Shown here: in pieces, positions 22,612 to 34,587 of the stretch
Numbering within the stretch: the first letter of the stretch is position 1
Layout: every line of letters begins with the position of its first letter
Source: Plotosus lineatus
Lineage: Eukaryota; Chordata; Actinopteri; Siluriformes; Plotosidae
Assembly: GCA_024760905.1 (NCBI GenBank)
Contig: CM045735.1
Location: forward strand, 28,697,249 to 28,761,248
Direction of reading: 5' to 3'
DNA length: 64,000 nt
Notes under the pieces: model-generated
The model's input: only the letters and a program-made list of their open reading frames with translations
The model's database searches: none
What the model was told of the DNA's origin: nothing
Program-made: the position numbers and the translations under genes

Positions 22612-23119
22612 GCTGCAGCGGTGCAACAATCTCAACTCAATCAAGACCCACAACGACCACCTGCCCCAAAGCCAGCTCTATCACAGGCCACTCCTATAGT
22701 CTCAGAACCTCACCTGCCTCCTCCCGAACATTAATAGGTGAAATGAAGGATGTTGATAAAACCATGGCAATCATGTCGACAGCCATCACCAACATTCAGG
22801 GGTACTAAACTTTCAACTCTCTAAGAGCTCCCATCTGAACCTAAGCACGCTGCTACACCTGAAGCCACTTCAGTGCTCCTGTTGGACACCTTGTCTCAAC
22901 TTGTATACGAGACCAAATCTGAAAATATTCTCGGAATTATATCTGAACTCTTAATTGAAATTAAAAACAAATTTGAACCTGAACCCTAATCAGTTTCAAA
23001 AGCCTACTCCAAAAGGGGCTAAACTTGAGCCTGACCTTAAAAAAAAGGCTAAAGTTGGAACTGCTTCAAAAGAAAAGGCCAAACCTGTACCTACTACAGG
23101 TCTGTGGTCACCACCATGA
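22612..23119 (+). pseudogene. Unrecognised decayed coding-like region rich in Pro, Glu, Lys
   Basis: Three open stretches follow each other in different frames. The first (22,612-22,734) reads AAAVQQSQLNQDPQRPPAPK and continues proline-rich to LPPPEH. The second (22,825-22,989) reads ELPSEPKHAATPEATSVLL and then SENILGIISELLIEIKNKF. The third (22,988-23,119) reads QKPTPKGAKLEPDLKKKAKV and ends near TTGLWSPP. No stretch exceeds 60 codons and no domain is recognisable. It could be a dead gag-like ORF, a processed pseudogene or chance. I infer coding ancestry only from the composition and the run of adjacent frames. Confidence 0.25.
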
Positions 23120-23279
23120 ACAGCTTCACCTTAACTATAACCATTCATCCTAAATATTTATTGATTTATTTATTTGATATACATATCCATTTTATGAACC
23201 ACTGCATTGGTTGGCATATCACAAATAACTGATAATGCTTTTCGGTTTTGACCAATGCTCCTACACTATTTTACACTGC

Positions 23280-23625
23280 TTCCATCCTGATTTAGCCTGA
23301 TCCTTTATTAGGGTCACAGGGAGGCTGAAGCCTATCTCAACTAACTCTGGGAAAAGGCAGGGTACACTGTGAACCGTTTAGTAGTCCATCATTGGGGAAA
23401 CACACAACCATTCCACTCGCATCTTGAAGCAATTTTGAACAATTAGGCCTAATGTACATTTCTTTGTACTGTTGAAGGAAGCCAGACCATTTGTGGAAAA
23501 CCTATGCAATCAAAGGGAGAAAATTCAAACCCTACACAGAGATATCCTTGCCAAGTCTAGGACTTAAACCCAGGATCTTCTCACTGTGATGTTCTAAGCA
23601 CTATGCCACCACATCACCACATTTC
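23280..23625 (-). repeat. SINE-C, diverged
   Basis: On the minus strand the head (ggtggcatagtgcttagaac, then cctgggtttaagtcct) is followed by the attaggcctaattg part and the tail with agttagttgagataggc and accctaataaaggat. It is heavily mutated. Confidence 0.65.
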
Positions 23626-23695
23626 CATGCTGTTGTGCAAAATTACTTTATTATTAACTAAATTATTTTATATTACTATTGTAAAGTTTGTTAAA

Positions 23696-23906
23696 GTGGG
23701 CAGTGGTGGCCTATTGGTATAGGGCACTGGATCGCTGATCCTAAGGTTGGGGATTCGAGTTCCACTCTCCACAAGGTTGTCACTGTCCCCCGAGTGCAGC
23801 TAACTGGGTTATCAAAGGCCGGCCATGTCTCTCACTAGGGGGCCATGTCTCTCACTAGCCTCCCTTCAACCCTAATTAGGATTAAGCGGTTACAGAAAAT
23901 GAACTG
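23696..23906 (+). repeat. SINE-B with internal deletion
   Basis: A complete head (gggcagtggtggcctattgg, B box gggattcgagttccac) and spacer are followed directly by the 3' tail, so most of the core is deleted. At the deletion, ccatgtctctcacta is duplicated. The TSD aagtttgttaaa is perfect (23,684-23,695 and 23,907-23,918). Confidence 0.9.
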
Positions 23907-24139
23907 AAGTTTGTTAAACACACCTATTTTATGCCGTATTCACATAAAGAATGTTGTGTTAGTACCCAAAGCATTTTTGATTACTTTTAACACCAATTTA
24001 TATTAATTATGTACTAAATTTAATAAAAATTGTAAAGTGTTTATTTTCAGCTTGTGAATAGATATATTACATGAATAATTAATTACTAAATAATTGTACT
24101 TCAATTGAAGTAGAGGTTTGGTGGGATCAACAGTGTGGA

Positions 24140-24587
24140 AATCAAAATTATCCAATTCTTCTGTGTGCCTCTGGTGAAGAACCTCACCTGGCCCCTGAAC
24201 ACCAACTTTATAGTCCAGAGAGCCCAGTAGAATCTCTATTTGCTGAAAAGGCTGAGGAAAGCCACCCATATCCTCATAACATGCTGAAGTATAATGACTA
24301 CTGAAAGCATTTTGAGCAGCTGCATTACAGTCTGGTTTCGGAACAGATCGCAAGACCCTACAGCAGATAGTGATGACAGTTGAGAAGGTCACTGGAGTCT
24401 CTCTTTCCTCAATGTACATCACATGTAGCATTATGCAACACCACTAGCATTGTTGGTAACCATACATACCCATTACTCAAACTGTTCACCTTTCGGCAAA
24501 ATTGAAAACGGTACCAAAACATTCAGGCCTTTACAGCCAGACTGCAACAGTTTCCCTCATGCAGCCCGACTCCTTAACTCTGATGGA

Positions 24588-24590
<3 letters not shown>
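24140..24590 (+). pseudogene. LINE reverse transcriptase C-terminus, degenerate
   Basis: Read across stops, the plus strand gives NLYLLKRLRKATHILI, then ESILSSCITVWFRN, then TFRPLQPDCNSFPHAARLLN. These match the C-terminal blocks of CR1/Rex1-type LINEs (ILSSCITVWFGN; SFFPQAIRLLN). It is short and broken, followed by a CA/CACAGA microsatellite. Confidence 0.7.
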
Positions 24591-24634
<44 letters not shown>

Positions 24635-24694
24635 ACACACAGAGACACACACAGAGCCACACAGAGACACACAGAGAGACACAGAGAGAGAGAG
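24590..24694. repeat. (CA)n and (CACAGAGA)n compound microsatellite
   Basis: Perfect CA units to about 24,632 change into irregular cacagaga units. Confidence 0.95.
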
Positions 24695-25383
24695 CGATAC
24701 CATTTCACTTCCTCTACAATCTTAATGAACTTCAGAAAAATATTTTGCACTGCACTGTAGCTTTTACACTGGATGCATAATATTTACAATTGTTTATTAA
24801 AAATTGCTTTTGCATATCCAAACCTCGACACATGTTTGCATTGGGTACTGGTCTTTCATGGTATTGTCTTACCAGCTGTGCTGTTTGCACATACTGCACA
24901 CAAGCACTTTGTCATCAGATGATGCTACATGTAGTTTTAGTCTATTTCACACATGAATTGTACGTTGTAGTTTACCCATACCTTTTATGAATTCATATAG
25001 CATCACTGTTCTGGACAAACATTGAAATAGTGCAATAACCCAAAAAACGTGAGTGTGGGAAATGTGAGTGTACTTTCTAGAGCTACTTTTTCTCCTGACA
25101 TAGAATCCACTGCCTGGCTGCACTTGTTATAGATTCTGGGGACATCATAGTGGCTATGGAGCAAGAAAAGAGGGAACTGGGGCAGATATTAATTACTTAG
25201 AAACCAGAAGCTATAAATAAAGGTTTGATTAATTGTCTACTTATTTGCCAAGATATTGCACAGCGGTTCACTATGATTTATTCATCTTGTTTTGGTTTTG
25301 TGTCCGTTAACAATTTAGCAGTATAGGATTGACATAGCTTGGTGTGGCTACATCAGCAAACACACACGCATACCCACACCCCT

Positions 25384-25414
<31 letters not shown>

Positions 25415-26178
25415 GTGTACATCAACACACTAACAACACTGTGGCTTTTAAATTAACATGCAAAGCATCAGTCTGTGTGATGGTCACAAATGAAACACCT
25501 ATATATAAACACATAAATGTACGTTTCTGTCGATGAACTTTTCTCCTGCTGTGTGTTTATGCATTTCCAGTTGAACTTGAAATTAGCATGAGGTTTGCAG
25601 TGATTTGTGTGGTGTGTGTATGGATGTGTATTACAGTTAAGAAGCGGAATGATTTAATCATTTAAAATGTTAAATTTGTGCTGCCAGTGTACAGGTGGAT
25701 ACGGTTGAAGTACTATTTTAATGTTGCAGGAAAACATGGAGACCGAATCCCTTCAGGTATGATTGGTCCATGGTTTGCAATGTATTTATGTTTATCTTAT
25801 AATAGTATGGAGAAGGGTACACCAGATGTATCATTTAATGGATTATGGAACACTGGGGAGGTGGAAAATGGAAAAAATGGGCACCAGTGACATTACCAAG
25901 AACAGGATGTCACTCTAAAGTTGAATAAAGGGAAAAAGAAACTTATCGAGGAGAACTCCTAAAGATCTACAATAAAAATAATCAGAATCAGTATATTAAT
26001 TCCGGAGGAAATTGTGTGCACACAGTTGCTTCAAACCAAATAAAGAAAAATATAAAGATAAAGTCTAAATATAAAGAGAATCTTCTACAGAGAGCAGACA
26101 TAATTCAATAGCCACCCAACATTTTCGAAGGATTTTCTGGTGAAAGAAGGGGCTTGCGTCTTGCTGCCCAGCAATAAT

Positions 26179-26233
<55 letters not shown>

Positions 26234-26382
26234 TAAAATTAGAAGTCACTAATATCTATATACACAGATTCAGAATGAATCATGTCAGTGAGTTTTCTGT
26301 ACAGTATTATCAATATAATAAAAAGTAGAATGTTAAGTATAACAGTGGATGTTGTTTCTAAACAGAGGAGTTATACATCTGG
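24695..26382. other. Unassigned, with (CA)n and (GT)n tracts
   Basis: (CA)n lies at 25,387-25,414 and (GT)n at 26,181-26,231. An exon-like 27-nt segment at 25,730-25,756 is listed separately. Nothing else is recognised. Confidence 0.6.
25730..25756 (+). other. Possible 27-nt microexon (speculative)
   Basis: The segment is preceded by ttttaatgttgcag, an acceptor-like AG, and followed by gtatgatt, a donor-like GT. It is 27 bases long and open in phase zero (ENMETESLQ). The polypyrimidine tract is weak, and no neighbouring exon is visible. Confidence 0.15.
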
Positions 26383-26584
26383 GCAGTGATGGCTTAGTGT
26401 TGGGCAGTGGTGACTTAATGGATAACGTGATGGGTTTCTGATCCGAAGGTCAGCGGTTCAATCCCCACTGCCAGCACTGTCATGCCCTTGAGCAAGGCCC
26501 TTAACCCTCAATTGCTCAGCTGTATAAAATTGCTAATTGTAAGTTGCTCTGGATCATAGCATCTGTCAAATGCTATAAATATTT
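26383..26584 (+). repeat. V-SINE-like element with L2-type tail
   Basis: The head gggcagtggtgacttaatgg with B box gcggttcaatcccc is preceded by a partial head duplicate. Then come ttgagcaaggcccttaaccc, caattgctcagctgtataaa and the tail taagttgctctggatcatag. Confidence 0.85.
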
Positions 26585-26589
26585 ACTGG

Positions 26590-26985
26590 CTATAGGTAGG
26601 AATGATTTCCTGTGTGGTTCATTGTTGCATTTTGGTGGTATCAGTCTCTCACTGAACGACTCCTGTGACTGATCAGCAGGTTGTGAATTGGGTGAGAGAA
26701 ATTGTTCACTATTGCCCTTATTTTGGACCGCATTAATCTCTCTGACACCACCATCAGAGAGTTCAGTTCTATAACCACATCGTTACTGGCCTTGTGGATC
26801 AGTTAGTTCGGTCTTTTCGCATCTGCAACCCTCAGCATGCTGCCCCAGTATGCAATTTCATAGAGGACAACGCTGGACACAATACACTCATAGAACATCA
26901 GCATATGACCTTGGCTGTCTATAAAAACAGAGGCAGCTCTGGCCTTTCTTGTACAGGATTAAATGACCAGCAGAAATATCTGAAA
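26590..26985 (-). pseudogene. Rex1-like LINE C-terminus, degenerate
   Basis: The minus strand reads LYKKGQSCLCFYRQPRSYAD, then MFYECIVSSVVLYEIAYWGS, then SERLMRSKIRAIVNNFSHP. The same blocks end the RT region of the Rex1-like copy at 2,200-3,593. Multiple stops make it a pseudogene. Its 3' end abuts the V-SINE. Confidence 0.7.
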
Positions 26986-27019
26986 TGTACTGGTCACTCA
27001 TTACAGGTGCCTCTACCCT

Positions 27020-27130
27020 AATCCTACAAGTTAATACCCTTGCCATGTGTGCAGAATGTGGGTTTGCATTGTTTTGCTGAAATACATATAGGTCTCCTTG
27101 AAACAATATAAATACAAAATATCCTCCCAC
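27020..27130 (-). pseudogene. Tc1/mariner-type transposase scrap
   Basis: The minus-strand peptide FQGDLYVFQQNNANPHSAHM resembles the FQQDNARPH block around the second catalytic aspartate of Tc1/mariner transposases, here with Asn for Asp. About 30 residues remain. Confidence 0.45.
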
Positions 27131-27637
27131 TTTTCAAAGGTAAATTAAAAAGGTTCATTAAAATTATTACACTCAAATCATTACTTGATGAGGCTGGAGA
27201 GGTTGTGCAAAAGTCTGTTGGTAGCCCACACCTACCTTGAACTGATTGAAGAACACAGCTTGAAGATCACCAAAGGTGCTGAGGTAATGTTTCTGGACAA
27301 GGTGATTTCATCACTTAGTGATGCTGGGTCGCTGACCCATTCCCATGACCACACCCCTGTGATTATTTTTTGTTCTTAAATCACAAGTGCATACTTATTG
27401 ACCTTTTAAATTTTTAGCATTTGACATTTGTGGATGTAATTTCATATTTTGATTCTTGACATAGGTTTGTCAAAGTAATCGATCAGCAAACGCATGTGGT
27501 TACGTCAGATGTAAATGTATGGCAGCTTGTTATGCAGTGCTTTTTGAGGGATTGGTGATCATGGATGTTCAGACTAGGTTTGTGCCCTTTCTTTTTATGT
27601 GCAAAAAATAATCAAGGTACTTTGACTTGTTTAATGA
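27131..27637. other. Unassigned sequence
   Basis: No gene or repeat recognised. Confidence 0.5.
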
Positions 27638-27775
27638 TATGGATGTGGTGAAGGAAGACATGAAGGTCGTTGGAGTCAAAAAAGAAGATGCAGAGGACAG
27701 GGTGAGATGGAGGCGGATGATTTGCTGTGGCGACCCCTGAAGGGAGCAGCCGAAAGGAAAAGAAGAAGAAGAAGA
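27638..27775 (+). repeat. RTE-A 3' end fragment
   Basis: It matches RTE-A from atggatgtggtgaaggaaga to the end (gctgtggcgacccctgaagg) and ends in a (GAA)n run. The encoded peptide is MDVVKEDMKVVGVKKEDAED and on to MICCGDP. Confidence 0.9.
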
Positions 27776-28154
27776 GCATCGAAGAAGAACTTTGTCAAAT
27801 GAAGGATCTTTGTTCTTCAGGCATGTTCCTGGATACAATTTTTGGAAAAAATCATGTCACACAAGACAATCTCCAGCTGAAATCAAGTAATTATATGATT
27901 TGTTTCACATCATAACTTACCGGAGATTTCTCGTTTCCCTTTTATTGCAAGTCTGAAATGCAGGAATGAATGGATATCAATGAATGAACTTAAGTTAACC
28001 CAACTTAACAATGAACCTGTCAGGAGTGGAAAACAAATTGGAAGAAAGAGTTTATCATTCTTAATCCTCTATTCAAGATCAAGGTAAAACATTCTCATTA
28101 TTATTATCTTTGAAAATATTTTGTATATTTTGGATTTCATGAGTTGTATCTCCC
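27776..28154. other. Unassigned sequence
   Basis: No feature recognised. Confidence 0.5.
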
Positions 28155-28305
28155 AAGCCGTCAGCATGTTTCTCTCCCTTGCTAAAGGGTTATGACAGGA
28201 AGGGCATCCAATGTAAAAACGCATGCCAAATCAAAATGTGCGAATCAGATGATTCGCTGTGGCGACTCTCGAGAATGGGGGAAAAAGCCAAAAAGGATAG
28301 AAGAA
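28155..28305 (+). repeat. SINE-A 3' part
   Basis: It contains the core end, ggaagggcatccaatg, gaatcagatgattcgctgtg and the A/G-rich tail. The head is missing. Confidence 0.85.
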
Positions 28306-28611
28306 AGTATCTCCCAGTAGGTATATGTTGGCTTATTAAAGTAATAAACAGAGTGAAAATCTGTAGTACGTATCTTCTAGTGCAAGTTGCCTGTTTAAGA
28401 GTTAAGATGAAATATATTTTGTCTATCCTATGTTTATTTGCAATAAAATGTATATTTCAAGTAAATTTAGATATAGATTTTTACTTTTCTACTGAAGTAT
28501 ATAAAAAATTCCATATTGTCCCAACATTTTGTGATTTGCAATTCCAGATGTCTGGTGCAAATAAAAACTAATAAGATGCAATAAAATGGCCATATCAAGA
28601 TGTAGTGATTT

Positions 28612-28880
28612 AGAAGGGCAAAAATGAGCAGTGAGGGGTGTAGTGCTTACCAGGTCTGCCTCACGGTGATAAAGTCTTTGTTCCATTCCCAAAGAGGATA
28701 TTTCATTGTTGAGTTTGCATGTTCTTCCCATGCTTGCGTGGATTTGCTCCCACAGTTTAAAGATATGCACATTAGGATAATTGGATATTCTTGATTGCTG
28801 CGAGGTGTGACTCTAAGTGTAAATGGTTGTGGTCAGGTGTACCGGTCTTTGTCTGGAGTCAGAACATTCACCTGTTAAAA
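28612..28880 (+). repeat. SINE-C, diverged
   Basis: The copy has gtgcttaccaggtctgcctc as a decayed head, then agtttgcatgttcttcccat, ttaggataattgga and a partial tail. Nothing is recognised in 28,306-28,611 before it. Confidence 0.6.
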
Positions 28881-28984
28881 TCTCAGGATTTGTTGATGTA
28901 AAAAAGTAAATCAAGATATTTTAACAACAAAAAGCCTGCAGTTTTATAACATAAGGTGGAGTTTTATATATAAACCAACAGACC

Positions 28985-29240
28985 ATTGCAAGGCAAACAT
29001 CCAAACAACCATTCACACTCACACTCACAATCTGGGGCAATTGAGAATATCCAAGTAGCCAAATGTTCCTGTCCTTGGAATGTGGAAAGAAACCAAAATA
29101 CCCGGAGTAAACCCATGTACGCATGGGGGAAACAAGCAAAGTCTACACAGAAACACCCTCACTGGGCACTGAGCTAAAACCCAGGACTTTCTTGATGTGA
29201 AGCGGAAATGCTAACCACAACACCATTGTGCTGCCACCTA
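28985..29240 (-). repeat. SINE-C, diverged
   Basis: On the minus strand it reads gcacaatggtgttgtggtta, ctgggttttagctcagtgcc, then ttactccgggtattttggtt. The pattern matches 30,085-30,412 in reverse. Confidence 0.7.
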
Positions 29241-29600
29241 CAGAAGTATAAAGTAGTAAATACATATATAGGATGGTTTGTGACCATAATGACCTTGATG
29301 CTTACCTTTACAGTAACCAGAGTTTGTAGATTTGAGCATGAATTTTTTAGGGTAGCCAATCAAGTACCATGAACTATAAGTCATGATGAGTCATGTCTTT
29401 TCTCTGTGGATTTAGAGCTCAAAAAGAGGCCAAGGTCAAGGCCAGTGAGGGGAAGTGACAGTGCTAATAGTGTATGATATTTTGTAGGATATTTTAGTTG
29501 CTCAGCATTTCCTCAAAGGACTTTTCTAGGATTAATACTTGATTGAACTAAAATTATGACATGGGGCTCAGGAGTGCATTGTTAGTGAGTGTCCACACAA

Positions 29601-29648
<48 letters not shown>

Positions 29649-30084
29649 GTTATTCTTGTGTTGTTATGAGAGAGAATGTTAGTGATTATGGCTTTAGACA
29701 TAACCACACTCGGGTTTAAACCTCCACACATGGAAATGCCTGTGGCCTGTGTGTGTGTTATATGTTGTGGGTTTCTGTGTGCATCTATATATGGTTGCGT
29801 CTGATTTTACACATTTATGTTTGAGGATACCTATATGTTTATACGTGTTTATTGTTTGGGGTGCATGATCACATAGTGTGTGTGTGCGTGCACGTGCGTG
29901 CATGTGTGTGTGTGTGTGTGTGTGTGCATTTTTAAATCAGTTTCTCTCTGAATAACAACGTGCCATTCAGGGTGGAACCATCCACACACCCTGACTGTCT
30001 TTTATTTGTTTTCTTCCTGTCTGTATCTATCTTTCTACATCTTTCTTCTTACTATTTATTTTTTACAGTCAGAAAGCATGCAGG
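29241..30084. other. Unassigned, with (GT)n tracts
   Basis: (GT)n lies at 29,603-29,646, and a GT/GC-rich tract at about 29,875-29,927. No gene recognised. Confidence 0.6.
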
Positions 30085-30412
30085 ACAGTACAGTGGCATA
30101 GTGGTTAGCATGTCTGTCTCACAGAAAGAAGGTCCTGAGTTTGATTCTTGGGCTTGGCAAGGGTGTTTCTGTGTCGAATGACCATGTTCTCCGGAACTTG
30201 TTTGGGTGTCCTCTGGGTACTCCAGTTTAGTCCGACATTCCAAAGACAAGTGCATTAAGCAAGCTGACCGTTTCAAATTGTCCCTCTGTGTAAGTGTGAA
30301 TGGTTGTTTGTGATGGTCTGGTGAGCTGGTTAGGGTACGCTGCCTTCATCCAGTATCAGCCGAGATAGGCACTCCTGCGACCCTCATGGGATTAAAGCGG
30401 TTCGGTGAATGA
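30085..30412 (+). repeat. SINE-C, near full length
   Basis: The head has A-box-like tggcatagtggttagca and B-box-like gagtttgattc. The body runs through catgttctccgg, ctggtgagctggttagggta and the tail gcgaccctcatgggattaa, then gcggttcggtgaatgag. This head differs from the SINE-A/B head. Confidence 0.85.
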
Positions 30413-30811
30413 GCAAATATTTATGCAGCTTTCGTGTACATTCATATTTATTCTTCTTCAATAACGGTCTTATCCTGGTAAGAATCACATTACAACGGGA
30501 GCCTATGCCAGAAGCAATGCTCGTTAAGCAGCCCATACTAGTAACCAGATCAGCATCTACTAGACATGGGAGGAAATCAATTTAGTTATGTATTAGCTTT
30601 CTTTTTGTGCGGTGATTCGTGTATCACTGTACTTGCCCTAAAATAAATAAGTAAATAAAAAAATTAAAAGGTAATTTGGAATTTATTAAAGAGCAAAAAC
30701 TCCTCAATGCCAGTATCACTAATGTGAAAGAATAACTGTCCTTGTTTTATGAATTGACCAAAAAGGAAATAAAAAGAAGCAAATTTTTCCACAGTACAGT
30801 ATTACATTTTT
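30413..30811. other. Unassigned sequence
   Basis: No feature recognised apart from the start of a possible diverged SINE tail near 30,440-30,530. Confidence 0.45.
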
Positions 30812-31262
30812 GTGGGCTGCATCATGATGTAGTGGTCAGCACATACACCTGACAGCAAGAAAGTCCTTAGTTTGAGTTCCATGCATGAGCTTTTTGGAGT
30901 TTGCATACGCTTGTGTTAGCTTCCTTTGGGTGCTCTGCTTTCTTGCTACATACCCAAGAAGATGCTCATGAGGCTGAAAAGCTGTTTTAAATTTAGTAAG
31001 ACAATTACATTCATATTGGTGTAGTCTTGGGTTACAGCCCCATAGCGGAAAAGGTCTTTTAGTGCTTTTGGATAAAGAACAATATTTGATCTTTGCATTA
31101 TATATGCTTTAACTATACTCTTATGAGATCCCGCTGGGTAATCTGGTTTCCTCCCACAGTCCAAAGACATGTCTTTGAATGTAAGTATGAAGAATGCAGG
31201 TTGGCTGTTCCAAATTTCTCCTACTTGTAAATATGAGTATGAATGGATGTTTGTCCTAGAGC
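30812..31262 (+). repeat. SINE-C, possibly interrupted
   Basis: The head (gtagtggtcagcacatacac, then tttgagttccatgcatgag) and the cctcccacagtccaaagaca part are recognisable, but about 190 bases of unrelated sequence lie between them (30,950-31,140). It is either an insertion or strong decay. Confidence 0.55.
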
Positions 31263-31499
31263 AGAAGTTCTACAAGGGGCTTACAGCCTTTCTAGTAAAA
31301 TCATACTTCAACAGAAACCACAAAAGTAGCCCAATGCATTATGGGTACAGAATGGAAAGCAATTGATTCATATCAGGTTAACATCTGGCATAGCAATGCA
31401 AATACTTACTCTCACTGAGGTAATATCCTCTTATTTCTGTTGCTATAATAATGGTCAGCTAATAACACTCAATTTCTTTCCTTTGCTATCTTCTCGCAG

Positions 31500-31532
31500 A
31501 CACGTGTCTTCTATGGACCCTGAGCATGCCAG
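31500..31532 (+). other. Possible 33-nt exon (speculative)
   Basis: A strong pyrimidine tract (aatttctttcctttgctatc, ttctcgcag) precedes the segment, and ccaggtagat follows as a donor-like site. It is 33 bases long. Two frames are open, one reading HVSSMDPEHA. No neighbouring exon can be recognised and no transcript evidence is available. Confidence 0.2.
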
Positions 31533-31732
31533 GTAGATACATACATCAAATAATCAATAAATCACTAAATTTAAAAAACTGAGTTGATTGAGTTACTGTA
31601 TATCTCTGGAGATGCAGACCATATCAAGACCTTGTAATCTCCCTTTCTGTTCCTACAATGCACACAAACTTGGTGTAGTTCTGTCATCCATCACTGACTC
31701 ATCATGATTGTAACCTAACACTGTTAATGGGT

Positions 31733-32072
31733 GGTATGGTGGCGTAGTTGTGAGCACTTCCACCTCACAGCAAGTAGTTCCTGGGCTCAAACCCAACGTT
31801 TTAACCCAACGTTCAAACCCAGCGTTTCAATGTAGTTTGCATGTTCTCCTTGTGCTTATATGGGCTTCTTCTGAGTGTTCCCACAGTCCAAAGACATGCA
31901 CATTAGGCTAATTGGATAGTCTCAATTGACCCTAGGTATGAGTGTGACAGATTATGTGTATGTGTTGGCCCTGCAATGATCTAGCAGGCTGGTAAGGTTC
32001 TTTGCCTGCTGTCAATTGGGATGGACTCCAGCCTTCCTGGTACCCTAATAAAGAATTAAGTGGTTTTTGGAA
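31733..32072 (+). repeat. SINE-C, near full length
   Basis: It has the head ggtggcgtagttgtgagcac, then cagtccaaagacatgcacat with taggctaattggatagtctc, ggctggtaaggttctttgcc and a tail ending attaagtggtttttgg. A small duplication (aacccaacgtt) occurs at about 31,790-31,815. Confidence 0.85.
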
Positions 32073-32394
32073 AATAAAATGAAATTGACTCAGTTATGCA
32101 GATTTCTCCTTTGCGGTTCGATCAATAATTTCTTTCCACATTTCTCTCCACGGAGTGTTTGCGCAGTCACTTTTTATCTTGAAACTAGACTATGGAAACT
32201 GTGTTTCCAATTGACCCTTGAACCGTTGACAAAATGCGGCTGTACAGTATGACTAAATTCCAATTAACACAAATTTTTACTCATTATGTACACTTTCAAC
32301 AGATTTTAAACACTTGTCTCCGAACAGGATTTTAGCTTGATTGACACTGGCTTTTTGTAATAGCATGAAGGTATCTTTATGGTAACGGCATCAA

Positions 32395-32445
32395 ACCTTT
32401 GTAAGTAGTTCCCTCTGGATCAAAGCATTTATGAAATCCTATTTA
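32395..32445 (+). repeat. L2-type tail fragment
   Basis: Only the conserved end is left: gtaagtagttccctctggat and then gcatttatgaaatcc. Confidence 0.55.
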
Positions 32446-34426
32446 TGTTTTAACTGTTCATTAAAAATTCAAAATGTTTAAATGCAAGTGTGACTCTAAA
32501 TCTGTGTCCATTTAAAAATATTAAATAAGGTACTGGTTAACTAAACGCAATAATTTTTGTGAACATCCTTATAGCTGGCAGTGTGGAAGGAAATCGTTTT
32601 AAAGTGTCTTCAACATTTTTAGTCCAATAAACTGTCTTGTTACAGTTTCATTGTGTGCCTAGTTTAAGGATGTGATCAATTTTTTCCCGAGGCTTCATAT
32701 TATCTTTAAATCATTATTAATAAAACATAAAACACTGAAAATAAAGTTATCATCAAAATTGTGCAAGTATTTTTCTTCAATATATTCATAAACTCATTCA
32801 CTCATTCATTTTTTAAACCACTTAATCCTAATTATGGTCACAGGGAGGCTGGTGCCCATCTCGGCTGACTCTGGATGGGGATGGGGACGGAGTACACACC
32901 GGACACCTAGTCAGACCATCGCAGGGCCTGGCGAGTTGTGCCTCCCTCCCTCCCCCAGGGTGGGCTCTTTTGTTCAGGCACGGATGGGGGGGGTGCATGG
33001 ATGTGTGCTTATTTCATAAGCTAATTACTGCTACTAAGGTTTAGAATAAAAAAGATAAAGAAATTCAACATAAACAAAAAAATAAAAATAAAGAAAAGAA
33101 CTCTTTCCTACTTGCTTTGTAAGTTTTATGTCATTCTAAAACCAGACTTCAGTCTAAATGATACTCCAGATACAAGATGAAATTGAGATGCTAAACCATA
33201 AAGAAAATGTTCATGTTCAAATTGTTCACGGTTCGAAAAGTATTTGTTTCATCACCCAGAAGTTCATTTTTGTCCTGTAGAGGCAAAAAAAAGAACACGA
33301 TGTTATGCCCTGCATTGATATTTCATCCAAAATGTCAGACTCAGTGTGCAAAGACCTTGATATCAATACACTACAATAAAAGAGTTCTTGTCTTAATCTG
33401 CATTTATTTTACATTTCTTTGTGTGTGCATTCAGTATTAAGACAAGATCGATCAATATAGTATGAATTTGGTTCAATTATTTTATTTTAAACGTTAAAGT
33501 TCCAACCGTATGTTACTTTTTTATATCTCATTTGTCACCTGATTATTCCAGTCTCATATTATGATTACATTTGAGTATTTTTGCTATAATCAATATGGAT
33601 AAAAAAATCTGTTACTAAATATGTCAATTAATCAATCTAACTGATCAAGAAAATCAATGATTTATTTCACCCCATAGCAGCAGCAAAGCTGAATTAAGGG
33701 ACACAGCAATACACGCTACAGTACATAGTAACCACACAGGAACAGCTTATCCATAGATATAGCAGATTGCTGGCTAGAAGATATATAGTTAACCACAATT
33801 TTTTTTTTTGCATGAAAGTAATCTTCTGAAGTCAAGAGATTCAAGATCAGCAAAGCCCAGAGCTGTTCCATTTGGTACACAAGAGCAAATTATACAGAGG
33901 GCTTTTTCTGTACCAAGATAGTGCCGCCCGAGCCGGGAATGTGTACTCCAAGACTCAGTGAATTGTACAATGGTAAACAGTGACCATGTCAGTAGGCAAG
34001 TCTATAAATGTGCTTTATGGCTTTATGACCTGGCATCAGTCTTTAGTTCGCTGGGTTTCACTTTCATTTATATCCATTTCACAGCAATTTTTTCCAAAAG
34101 GAAGGCTACCCTGCAGATTATTGTGTTAACCTTCAAGTTGAATCAGAACCACTTATAATTAATAAAATAATATTTGATGTGCTTACAAAAGCTTGCAAGA
34201 GCCAAATGGATTATAATGGAAAGTATCCTGTGTAACAGCTCTAAAATTCATAGCACAAAACGAAGAATACGCTATTATTGTGAATTCATAAAAGTAAAAA
34301 AGGGTTAGTATAGAGTCTGTGATTTATGTTTTATAAACACCTGGAATTCTATTTCATTCCGTGATGCTCAAAATACCGTTAAGGTTTTCTAGCGGAAACT
34401 AGCGAGAAAGTCCAAGGTTAGGCAAA
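32446..34426. other. Mostly unassigned; SINE-B tail on minus strand at 32,795-32,960
   Basis: The only recognisable part is a minus-strand SINE-B/C tail around 32,795-32,960 (cttaatcctaattatggtca, then ggctggtgcccatctcggc). The remainder is AT-rich and unrecognised. Confidence 0.55.
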
Positions 34427-34490
34427 TATTTACATTTACAGCATTTAGCAGATGCTCTTACCCAGAATGACATACAGAAGTGAATTCCCA
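34427..34490 (-). repeat. L2-type tail fragment
   Basis: The stretch atttacagcatttagcagat followed by gctcttacccagaatgac is the reverse of the conserved L2/V-SINE end. Confidence 0.8.
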
Positions 34491-34587
34491 AATGGGGAAG
34501 CGGCCCATATGCTGGCAACATAGCAAAGTTAAGAGTGGTGTCTATTTGATGATGTGTAAGGGAGATTTGCAATGTACTTACCTGTAT

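Noticed and set aside
24450..24780. Open frames reading runs of Thr-His
   Set aside because: They are translations of CA microsatellites. The same applies to frames at 14,760, 17,884, 25,339, 26,140 and 38,272.
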